Origin: an uncultured Flavobacteriia bacterium | Lineage (GTDB): Bacteria; Bacteroidota; Bacteroidia; Flavobacteriales_D; Crocinitomicaceae | Length of the DNA: 13,124 nucleotides | Assembly (NCBI GenBank): GCA_903930085.1 | Contig: CAIYXD010000165.1 | Coordinates: forward strand, 1-13,124 | Reading direction: 5' to 3' | Shown: positions 7,239-13,124 of the stretch, piece by piece | Layout: the number at the start of each line of letters is the position of its first letter | How positions within the stretch are numbered: position 1 is the stretch's first letter | Made by a program: the position numbers and the translations under genes | The notes under the pieces: model-generated | Database searches by the model: none | Seen by the model: the letters and a program-made list of their open reading frames with translations, nothing else | Told to the model about the DNA's origin: nothing

Positions 7239-8959
7239 TGGGATTATTCTCAGGGATAAAATATCGGTATCGGTCATTTAAACGCTATAATCAAATTTTA
7301 CGCGTATTCGTTCGCTATGGATTCGAAGAATTGGTTTCCTATATGATCAGTACCGGCAAGTATAGCTTACTGCGGAAACTAATTCCTTCCACAACAAAGA
7401 AAAACGCACAGAAATACTCGAAGTGGGAAAAAATGCGTTTGGTTTGCGAGGAGCTGGGACCAACGTTCATTAAATTCGGTCAAATACTCAGTAATAGGCC
7501 AGATCTTTTGCCGGAGGATTTGATTTTTCAGTTTGAAAAACTGCAAGATAATGTTCCCCCGTTACCCGGAAATATTGCCAAAGAAGTGGTTGAACGAGAA
7601 TTACAAAGTACAGTAGATAATCTATTTGCCTGGTTTGATGAAGAAGCATTTGCCTCCGCATCGATGGCGCAAGTGCACAAAGTAACGCTGAAAACGGGCG
7701 AATTAATTGCATTGAAAATCCAACGCCCAGGAATTAAGGAAATAATTATCGAAGACATCAAAGTAATGTACATGTTGGCGGATATTTTTGAAAAACGAAT
7801 TCCCGCTTTGAAAAGTTTTGATCCAAGGGGTTTGGTAAAGAATTTTGAGGAAAGTATTTTGAAAGAGTTAGATTTTATTCATGAATCCCTAAATGTGCAG
7901 CGTTTTTCCAACAACATTAAAAATGATATTTCAGATAAGACAACGTATACAATTTCTGTCTACCAGCAATATACCACGACGAAAGTTCTTGCACTGGAAT
8001 TTATCTCGGGTACGAAAATCACCAATATTGGAAGGTTGGAAGCGATTGGACTAGATTGCAAAATCATTGCAAACCGTCTCGCTGTTTCCTACGTGAAACA
8101 AGTTTTTCAATATGGTTTTTTCCATGCAGATCCGCATCCTGGAAATATTTTAGTGATGGATAGTGGCGAAGTTTGCTTTTTGGATTTTGGAATGATGGGA
8201 AGTATAATGGATCGGGATATTGAAATGTTTGGACATTTATTTCTTTCCGTAAAAGCGCAGAATGTAAAAGGAATTATTACCGCTTTACAGCAAATGTCGG
8301 ACGTAACGGTAATTCGAGACAAACGCGCGTTGGAATTTGCCTTGTATGAATTTGTGCAGACCTTTGAAATCCATTCGATTCATCAAAATGAAATGAGTAC
8401 CGTTTTGATGGAACTGAAAGACGTAATTGTAGACCATGGTTTGAAAGTTCCAGCGCACTTTTTTCTTTTGGCAAGATCGATGGTCACCGTAGAAGGCGTA
8501 ATTCACCACTTGGATCCTAAGTTGGATTTATTGGAGTTGGCGCGGCCTTTTATCGTAAAAGCAATCAAGAAAAAATTTAATCCTTTGGCCTTGAGTCGTA
8601 AAGTGCTCAACGGTTTAGTAGATTTTGGCGCTTACATGGAAGATTTCCCGCAAGATTTGAAAAATGCTATTCGAAAAATTAATAGCGGAAATATCCAAGT
8701 CGATTTAACCCACAAAGGAATTGATCCGATGGTGCACACCATCAATCGGGTAACGAAGCAAATTGTACTGGTTCTGATTTTTGCAAGTCTATCAATTGGT
8801 TCCTCTTTATTGATAATTCACGAAATTAAACCGCTCTGGGGAGGTTATTCTGCTTTGGGAGTTGTAGGTTTGATTCTTGCCGCAATCATCGGTTACCGCA
8901 TGCTGAAAGATTTGAGGAAAGGAGATCACGACGACTGGAAAGGATGGAATTCAGATTAA
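7238..8959 (+). CDS. UbiB/AarF/ABC1-family atypical kinase with two C-terminal membrane helices
   Basis: A 573-residue ABC1 (UbiB/ADCK) kinase-like protein with all diagnostic motifs: KFGQ at 79-82 (KxGQ), alanine-rich loop ASASMAQVH at 139-147, ATP-binding lysine K160 in ALKIQRPG, ExD motif E210/D212 with E216, catalytic loop HADPHPGN at 296-303, and DFG at 316-318. Two hydrophobic segments at about 508-527 and 538-555, followed by a charged tail, anchor it in the membrane as in bacterial UbiB. The family binds ATP, has ATPase activity and supports isoprenoid quinone biosynthesis or lipid-quinone handling rather than classic protein phosphorylation. Bacteroidota generally use menaquinone, so its exact task here is uncertain. 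It is coupled to the upstream phasin-like gene and followed directly by a strong terminator, giving a two-gene operon. It is full length with no missing catalytic residue. Confidence 0.93.
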   Translation: MGLFSGIKYRYRSFKRYNQILRVFVRYGFEELVSYMISTGKYSLLRKLIPSTTKKNAQKYSKWEKMRLVCEELGPTFIKFGQILSNRPDLLPEDLIFQFEKLQDNVPPLPGNIAKEVVERELQSTVDNLFAWFDEEAFASASMAQVHKVTLKTGELIALKIQRPGIKEIIIEDIKVMYMLADIFEKRIPALKSFDPRGLVKNFEESILKELDFIHESLNVQRFSNNIKNDISDKTTYTISVYQQYTTTKVLALEFISGTKITNIGRLEAIGLDCKIIANRLAVSYVKQVFQYGFFHADPHPGNILVMDSGEVCFLDFGMMGSIMDRDIEMFGHLFLSVKAQNVKGIITALQQMSDVTVIRDKRALEFALYEFVQTFEIHSIHQNEMSTVLMELKDVIVDHGLKVPAHFFLLARSMVTVEGVIHHLDPKLDLLELARPFIVKAIKKKFNPLALSRKVLNGLVDFGAYMEDFPQDLKNAIRKINSGNIQVDLTHKGIDPMVHTINRVTKQIVLVLIFASLSIGSSLLIIHEIKPLWGGYSALGVVGLILAAIIGYRMLKDLRKGDHDDWKGWNSD

Positions 8960-8961
8960 AC

Positions 8962-8990
8962 AAAAAAGGCTGGCATGGTCAGCCTTTTTT
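8962..8990. terminator. Strong bidirectional Rho-independent terminator
   Basis: AAAAAAGGCTG at 8962-8972 and CAGCCTTTTTT at 8980-8990 are perfectly complementary over 11 bp around a 7-base loop. The hairpin ends in T6 on either strand. It begins 2 bases past the kinase stop and 26 bases beyond the stop of the convergent helical-protein gene, so it can serve both. Confidence 0.9.
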
Positions 8991-9015
8991 ATTTCTATCG
9001 CGTCAAGCGCATAAA

Positions 9016-9621
9016 TTAACGGGAAACAAATGCTTTTTTGAAATGGTTGAATGCTTTGGATAATTCATCCTGAAAAGTTGCGAAACGCTCATCGATAGTG
9101 GATTTGCTGCGGATGTTTTCCTTGAACTGTAAAATCGCATCTTCCAATTGTTCTTTTCGCGCTGTAAATTCAGTGGAAACCTTTTCCTTCAATGGATTCA
9201 ATTTTTCGGAAAGAATTTCTAGCTTTAATTTTAGGTTTTCCAATGTCTCCAAAAAAAGTGCATTCGATTCAATAAACGTTGGATTTGTTTTAATTGCAAC
9301 TTGTAACGAATGAATTGCAAGGCCTATTTTCTTCTTTTGTTCCTCAAACACTTCTGCAGTTTCCGCTTTCCCGAGTGCTAACTGTACCTGTAAGTCCTGA
9401 ATTTTTCCAAGAATTTCGTCCCAATTTTGTTTTCCGTGAATTGCTTTTAATTTCATTTCATGGGTGAAATTACCGTAGGATTTTTTTAGTGCGTGAAATG
9501 CATCCATTGCTTCCATTTTTCCCAAACTCAGTTGAAGTTGAAATTCATCCAACTCAGCAGCTGATTTGCGCATTCCCTCCACAACGTGGTCGATAAAGTG
9601 CATGTTTTCTGTTTTTTCCAT
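9016..9621 (-). CDS. Helical coiled-coil protein with an internal 50-residue duplication
   Basis: A 201-residue charged, mainly helical soluble protein with no signal peptide, membrane segment or Cys. I do not recognise the family. It contains two similar units exactly 50 residues apart: FQLQLSLGKMEAMDAF at 27-42 and LQVQLALGKAETAEVF at 77-92, both followed by a K-rich helix. The shared core is LQ-x-QL-x-LGK-x-E-x(4)-F. The C-terminal half (about 120-200) is heptad-like (LFLETLENLKLKLEILSEKL; DELSKAFNHFKKAF). A Shine-Dalgarno-like AAGGA lies 6 bases before the ATG, supporting this start. It converges on the UbiB-like kinase across a shared terminator; like the small protein on the other side of that kinase it is phasin/apolipoprotein-like in character, but function is unknown. 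DUF5916 lies 96 bp upstream on the same strand. Confidence 0.82.
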   Translation of the reverse strand: MEKTENMHFIDHVVEGMRKSAAELDEFQLQLSLGKMEAMDAFHALKKSYGNFTHEMKLKAIHGKQNWDEILGKIQDLQVQLALGKAETAEVFEEQKKKIGLAIHSLQVAIKTNPTFIESNALFLETLENLKLKLEILSEKLNPLKEKVSTEFTARKEQLEDAILQFKENIRSKSTIDERFATFQDELSKAFNHFKKAFVSR

Positions 9622-9638
9622 TTAATTCCTTTTATACT

Positions 9639-9646
9639 TAAAAGTA
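9639..9646 (-). promoter_or_regulatory. Possible -7 element of the 201-residue helical protein gene
   Basis: On the minus strand this reads TACTTTTA, one mismatch from TAnnTTTG, ending 17 bases before the ATG at 9621, with AAGGA between it and the start. A TTG lies 24 bases upstream, slightly beyond the usual spacing. Confidence 0.35.
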
Positions 9647-9677
9647 CGCTATAATTCATCGCGACTCTAGCAAAATC

Positions 9678-9693
9678 AACAGTATGAACTGTT
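9678..9693. terminator. Short perfect hairpin between the DUF5916 gene and the helical-protein gene
   Basis: AACAGT at 9678-9683 and ACTGTT at 9688-9693 form a perfect 6-bp stem with a 4-base loop, about 24 bases beyond the DUF5916 stop. On the minus strand it is followed by GATTTTG, a poor U-tract; the better T-run (T6) is on the plus strand, where no gene ends. It may be a weak terminator for the DUF5916 gene or an operator for the next gene. Confidence 0.35.
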
Positions 9694-9717
9694 TTTTCAA
9701 CGAAAGAAAATGGCAAT

Positions 9718-12168
9718 TTACCTTGGCTTTTTACGTATTAAACTTTGGTAGTCTAACCAGTATAAAATTTTGATGGAAAAACTGTTCAACGGGGAATAAT
9801 CTAATACAGTGGAAATATTCGAAAAGTAGGATGCATCTATATTTTTGTCGTTTGAAAAAATCGAATTTTTCCACACTATATTTATTTCGCTTCCCGGTAA
9901 AAATACCCAACGGTAAACTAAATCAATGGTAAAAGCATTATAGTTTGTATTGTAAATTGGAACGCCATTTCCATCCAATCCTGTCAAATTATTTTGGCTT
10001 AATGTGCCGTCATCGTTCAAATTATAAAACGAATCATAGGATAATGTGGATCGGTAATGCCGCAATCGAAAAGTTACTCCCATTCGATTTGTTGCCGTAA
10101 ATTGAAGGTTAATTGTATTGGTAATATTCATTCTATCTCGTGATCCAAAAATAATTTCTTCGCTAGGTATGGCTTGGTTTCCAATATTTACGGCGAATCC
10201 TTGACTATTGAAGGAGAAATTCTGGTTGAATTCGTAAACTAAAAACAGTTTTTCTGAAAGGCGCACCCGAGGACTGATTTCGTAATAATATTCCATCCAA
10301 TTTTCCCGGGCAACGAAAACGTAATTAAAATTAAAATCGATAGCGAATTTTTTTTGGTAATTACTGGAAATCCAAGCGCCAACATTTAGCCATTTTGGGC
10401 GGGTGAAATACCTTCCTACAGATCGTGGCTCGAAATAATCGAAATTCTCAGATAAAGCACTGTTGAATTCAAATCCTGCGGCGTGGAATTTCTTGCTATT
10501 CGCAAAAAGGGATCCCGACAAATAAGTTGCCGTAAAAACGGATGGTTTGTAAAGCCGATTGTAGGAAAGGGTTAAAGATCCTGAGAATTTATTGATACGC
10601 CAAAATGGTGTGAATTTACGGTAGCGAATGTTTGCTTCTGCAATGCGCTTGTTATTGTTGGTATTAAAGCCTAAATCGTTTGGGTCGTAGGTGTTGGATT
10701 CTTCAAAATACGAAGCGCTGAAGATTACTTTACCAGTTTGCTTTCCTGCATTTATACCATAATTGTAGCCGGTTTTTGTAGTGCTTGATTCAAATTTATT
10801 GGACAATGCTGTTCGGCCGGAAACAAAAAATGCATTGTCCTCTGTGTTTAATTTCATGTTTAAACCGCTGACATTGGCATCGTAAAAATTCCCTTCGCGC
10901 AGGACATTTGTATTGGTCAAGGTTATGGAACTATTGTTTTTTAAATTTTGATCCAATACCAGAATGTTGAAATTAGTCAATGGTGCGGCGATTATTGTTC
11001 GGGTTTCGCCCGTTTCTTCATTCACCGCGGTTGCGTTTTGTTCTGCAGTTATCGCATTGAAAACGCCAATTCCAAGACCGTTTTTTGTTCTTCCGGATAA
11101 TTTTGTTGCGTTGAATAATTGCGAAGCTGGAGGAATATCTGTCAAGTATTCGCCTACGGAAAGATTTTTTGTCAAAACACTATACGGCGATTGTATTCCA
11201 ATTCTCCGCGTGTAAAACAAACCGGATTTCCCGAAAAGTTCTGTTCCTTCGGTGAAAAACTGCCTGTTTTCATTGAATTGAATTTCAAACGGACTAAGAT
11301 TTAGCACTTGGTTATCAAATACAACTTGTCCAAAATCTGGAACGAGCGTCATATCCAACGTGAAGGCCTCATTTATGCCGTATTTGATATCCATTCCACC
11401 ATTTATGGAGCGCGACCAATTACTGGATTTCCCGCTTCCATTCGAATAATGATCGGCGTAGGAAGAAATATATGGCATGAAAGCCAATCGTGTCGGCGGT
11501 TCAATTCCTTCTAATTTTGTGAGTGTTCCGCACTGCGCCGGCCAATTATCGAACTCCGGTTTCACCGCATTCCAAGTGGATTCTTCCCGAATGTGGCTCA
11601 CGTAGCGAAGAAAATTAATTCCCCAATCTTGCAGCGCAATCTTCGGGAAACGAATGGCAGAAAAAGGAATGCGCATTTCCAGTTGCCAGCCATTTTCCGT
11701 ATGTTCCACAGCACTGTTCCAAACCATGTTCAATTCGTTGTTTTTTGAATTGACGCTGATTTTCGCATCCGATTGGACACCCATACTACTCACACCAAAA
11801 TTAAAACCATTTTGATCGTCGTTATACGTGTCGATTGTTACTTGGAAATAATCTACATTAGCATTGAAATCATCTCGTTGCGATAGAACTTTAGATACAT
11901 TTTGAGGGTTTTCATGGCAAGTTGCAGCAATATAAATCGCCGAATTATCATACATTATCTGTACTTCTGTTTTTTTGCCAGATGGATTTCCAGGTTGTGG
12001 CGAATATTGGACAAATTCCGCAATTTTTTGAGCAGATTTCCACCCGTTTTCGGTGAACTTTCCGTCGATTACAATTTTCTCAGAAGTAGAATAGGCTTCA
12101 ACGGATTTTTGGGAAATTCCTGAAGCAGAAAGCGTTAAAAGTAAAAATAGAAGTATGCGTTTTTCCAT
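9718..12168 (-). CDS. DUF5916 outer-membrane-type protein with N-terminal CBM9-like domain
   Basis: An 816-residue protein from the ATG at 12168. An in-frame ATG at 12195 would add nine residues, but a TATATTTG -7 promoter box lies between the two, and starting at 12168 gives a clean signal peptide (MEKRILLFLLLTLSASGIS, cut near residues 17-20). Residues about 25-220 form a carbohydrate-binding family 9-like beta-sandwich (KIVIDGKFTENGW, then VQIMYDNSAIYIAA, FGVSSMGVQSDAK and LEMRIPFSAIRFP). The rest, about 235-816, is the DUF5916 region: alternating aromatic beta strands (for example FTLDMTLVPDFGQV, FTEGTELFG) that suggest an outer-membrane beta barrel. It stands alone, without SusC/SusD or polysaccharide lyase/hydrolase genes, so the ligand is unknown; a sugar-binding or surface role is inference. 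A CoA-transferase gene ends 59 bp upstream. Confidence 0.9.
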   Translation of the reverse strand: MEKRILLFLLLTLSASGISQKSVEAYSTSEKIVIDGKFTENGWKSAQKIAEFVQYSPQPGNPSGKKTEVQIMYDNSAIYIAATCHENPQNVSKVLSQRDDFNANVDYFQVTIDTYNDDQNGFNFGVSSMGVQSDAKISVNSKNNELNMVWNSAVEHTENGWQLEMRIPFSAIRFPKIALQDWGINFLRYVSHIREESTWNAVKPEFDNWPAQCGTLTKLEGIEPPTRLAFMPYISSYADHYSNGSGKSSNWSRSINGGMDIKYGINEAFTLDMTLVPDFGQVVFDNQVLNLSPFEIQFNENRQFFTEGTELFGKSGLFYTRRIGIQSPYSVLTKNLSVGEYLTDIPPASQLFNATKLSGRTKNGLGIGVFNAITAEQNATAVNEETGETRTIIAAPLTNFNILVLDQNLKNNSSITLTNTNVLREGNFYDANVSGLNMKLNTEDNAFFVSGRTALSNKFESSTTKTGYNYGINAGKQTGKVIFSASYFEESNTYDPNDLGFNTNNNKRIAEANIRYRKFTPFWRINKFSGSLTLSYNRLYKPSVFTATYLSGSLFANSKKFHAAGFEFNSALSENFDYFEPRSVGRYFTRPKWLNVGAWISSNYQKKFAIDFNFNYVFVARENWMEYYYEISPRVRLSEKLFLVYEFNQNFSFNSQGFAVNIGNQAIPSEEIIFGSRDRMNITNTINLQFTATNRMGVTFRLRHYRSTLSYDSFYNLNDDGTLSQNNLTGLDGNGVPIYNTNYNAFTIDLVYRWVFLPGSEINIVWKNSIFSNDKNIDASYFSNISTVLDYSPLNSFSIKILYWLDYQSLIRKKPR

Positions 12169-12200
12169 CGATTTGCAAATATAATCGTATTTCATCGATT
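12166..12200. repeat. 8-bp direct repeat around two candidate start codons
   Basis: CATCGATT occurs at 12166-12173 and again at 12193-12200, 27 bases apart. Each copy contains one of the two in-frame ATG codons (minus strand AATCGATG) and the two flank the TATATTTG box. It may be coincidence or the trace of a small duplication. Confidence 0.4.
12176..12183 (-). promoter_or_regulatory. -7 promoter element of the DUF5916 gene
   Basis: On the minus strand this reads TATATTTG, an exact TAnnTTTG match, ending 7 bases before the ATG at 12168 with no Shine-Dalgarno sequence between. No clear -33 TTG is present. Its position places the in-frame ATG at 12195 upstream of transcription and decides the start choice. 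Confidence 0.5.
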
Positions 12201-12227
12201 GGAATTCTAAGCTGCTTATTTTTATAT

Positions 12228-13124
12228 TTAGAAATCGGAAATGGATTTCAGGAGTGCATCTCGGTGGCTTGGATGTGCAATGCTTATCAATAAATCTGCG
12301 CGTTCAAAAAGTGTCTTTCCGTGAAGGTTCACACTGCCATATTCCGTTACAACCCAATGAACGTGTGCTCTTGTCGTTACAACACCAGCGCCTTTTTTTA
12401 GGAAAGGAACAATTTTTGATTCTCCATTTTTTGTGGTCGAAGAAAGTGCAATAATTGGTTTTCCACCTTCGGATAAAGCCGCTCCTCGCATAAAATCTAC
12501 TTGTCCGCCAACTCCGGAGTACATTTTACTGCCAATTGAATCTGCGCAAATTTGCCCGGTCAAATCAATTTCAATCGCACTATTAATCGCTGTAACTTTT
12601 GGGTTTTTACGGATAACATCCACATTGTTAACATAGGAAAAATCTAACATTTTCACCATTGGATTTTCATCAATAAAATCAAATATTTTCTGCGTTCCAA
12701 TCACGAAAGAACCAACAATCTGATGTTGGTGTTCCGTTTTGTTTGCGCCATTGATTACACCGCTTTTTACCAATGGAAGAATACCATCGGAAAACATTTC
12801 CGAGTGGATGCCTAGGTTTTTATGCTTCGTTAAACACGCTAAAACGGCATTTGGAATAGCGCCAATTCCCATTTGAAGCGTCGCACCATTTTCTATTAGT
12901 TTCGCAACGTTTTTTCCTATTTTTTGCTCAATTTTCGTAATTGCACGCTCCTCTAATACGGGCAGTGGCTCGTGTCCTTCAGTAGCGAAATGAATATTGG
13001 AAATGTGAATAAAACCATCTCCATGTGTCCTTGGAATATATCGGTTAATTTGAGCGATAACAATTTTTGCAGTTTGCACTGCCGCAAGTGAAATATCCAC
13101 CGATGAACCAAGGGAACAGAATCC
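12228..13124 (-). CDS. Acetyl-CoA hydrolase/4-hydroxybutyrate CoA-transferase family protein (N-terminus outside window)
   Basis: The reading frame stays open to the right edge; the GTG at 13100 is not a real start, because the residues before it (GFCSLGSS) continue a family motif. About 298 C-terminal residues of a protein normally about 430 long are present. The enzyme moves CoA between acyl-CoA and acetate or another acid. The probable active-site glutamate is E109 of the fragment, in GIHSEMFSDG, which falls near position 240 of a full-length protein as expected for Glu238 of 4-hydroxybutyrate CoA-transferase. GVGGQVDFMRGA is the family glycine-rich CoA-site motif, and VVTEYGSVNLHGKT is the conserved C-terminal block. 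Acetate, butyrate, succinate or 4-hydroxybutyrate are all possible acceptors. It ends 59 bp before the DUF5916 gene with no hairpin seen between. Confidence 0.9.
   Translation of the reverse strand, partial: GFCSLGSSVDISLAAVQTAKIVIAQINRYIPRTHGDGFIHISNIHFATEGHEPLPVLEERAITKIEQKIGKNVAKLIENGATLQMGIGAIPNAVLACLTKHKNLGIHSEMFSDGILPLVKSGVINGANKTEHQHQIVGSFVIGTQKIFDFIDENPMVKMLDFSYVNNVDVIRKNPKVTAINSAIEIDLTGQICADSIGSKMYSGVGGQVDFMRGAALSEGGKPIIALSSTTKNGESKIVPFLKKGAGVVTTRAHVHWVVTEYGSVNLHGKTLFERADLLISIAHPSHRDALLKSISDF

Noticed and set aside
9678..9697. Plus-strand terminator with T6 tail
   Set aside because: No plus-strand gene ends nearby; the kinase transcript already stops at 8962-8990.
12228..13100. Start of the CoA-transferase at the GTG at 13100
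   Set aside because: The frame stays open to 13124 and the upstream residues GFCSLGSS continue the family sequence, so the gene is cut by the window edge.
1..13124. CRISPR, insertion sequence, prophage, tRNA or rRNA
   Set aside because: No spaced direct repeats, transposase or integrase motifs, terminal repeats or RNA gene sequence were seen on either strand.

Overview
The window looks like chromosome from a member of the Bacteroidota, most likely a flavobacterium-type organism. It is AT-rich (roughly 40% GC by eye) and has TAnnTTTG-type -7 promoter elements close to several start codons. It carries a DUF5916 outer-membrane-type protein, a MORN_2 repeat lipoprotein-like/exported protein and an aminoacetone-oxidase-like flavoprotein, a mix typical of that phylum. 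No rRNA, tRNA, insertion sequence, CRISPR array or phage gene was seen. Gene density is high and intergenic gaps are short; no gene-free stretch exceeds 300 bases.

Layout, left to right. (1) Bases 2-2619, plus strand: the 3' end of a FemAB/GNAT-like acyltransferase, then a membrane-anchored PglF/CapD-type nucleotide-sugar 4,6-dehydratase under its own promoter, then a hotdog thioesterase whose start overlaps the dehydratase stop (ATGA). This is the edge of an envelope polysaccharide region. (2) Bases 2663-4945, plus: an exported protein with nine MORN_2-type repeats and a CxxCH motif, followed 3 bp later by a BaiN/YhiN (HI0933-like) flavoprotein. (3) Bases 4953-6751, minus: a group II PLP-dependent amino-acid decarboxylase and a stand-alone CBS-pair protein. 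(4) Bases 6858-8959, plus: a two-gene unit of a small phasin-like helical protein and a UbiB/ABC1 atypical kinase (TAATG overlap), closed by a strong bidirectional terminator. (5) Bases 9016-13124, minus: a 201-residue helical protein with an internal 50-residue duplication, a DUF5916 protein with an N-terminal CBM9-like domain, and the C-terminal two-thirds of an acetyl-CoA hydrolase/4-hydroxybutyrate CoA-transferase family enzyme that runs off the right edge.

Most genes are recognisable housekeeping or accessory metabolism, and I see no clear defence, mobile or secondary-metabolite system. The part most worth a second look is 6858-9621. There a UbiB-family kinase is translationally coupled to a phasin-like coiled-coil protein and faces a second coiled-coil protein across a shared terminator, in a lineage generally expected to use menaquinone rather than ubiquinone. 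Secondary points are promoter elements so close to start codons that the transcripts should be leaderless or nearly so, and a CxxCH motif in the MORN protein.
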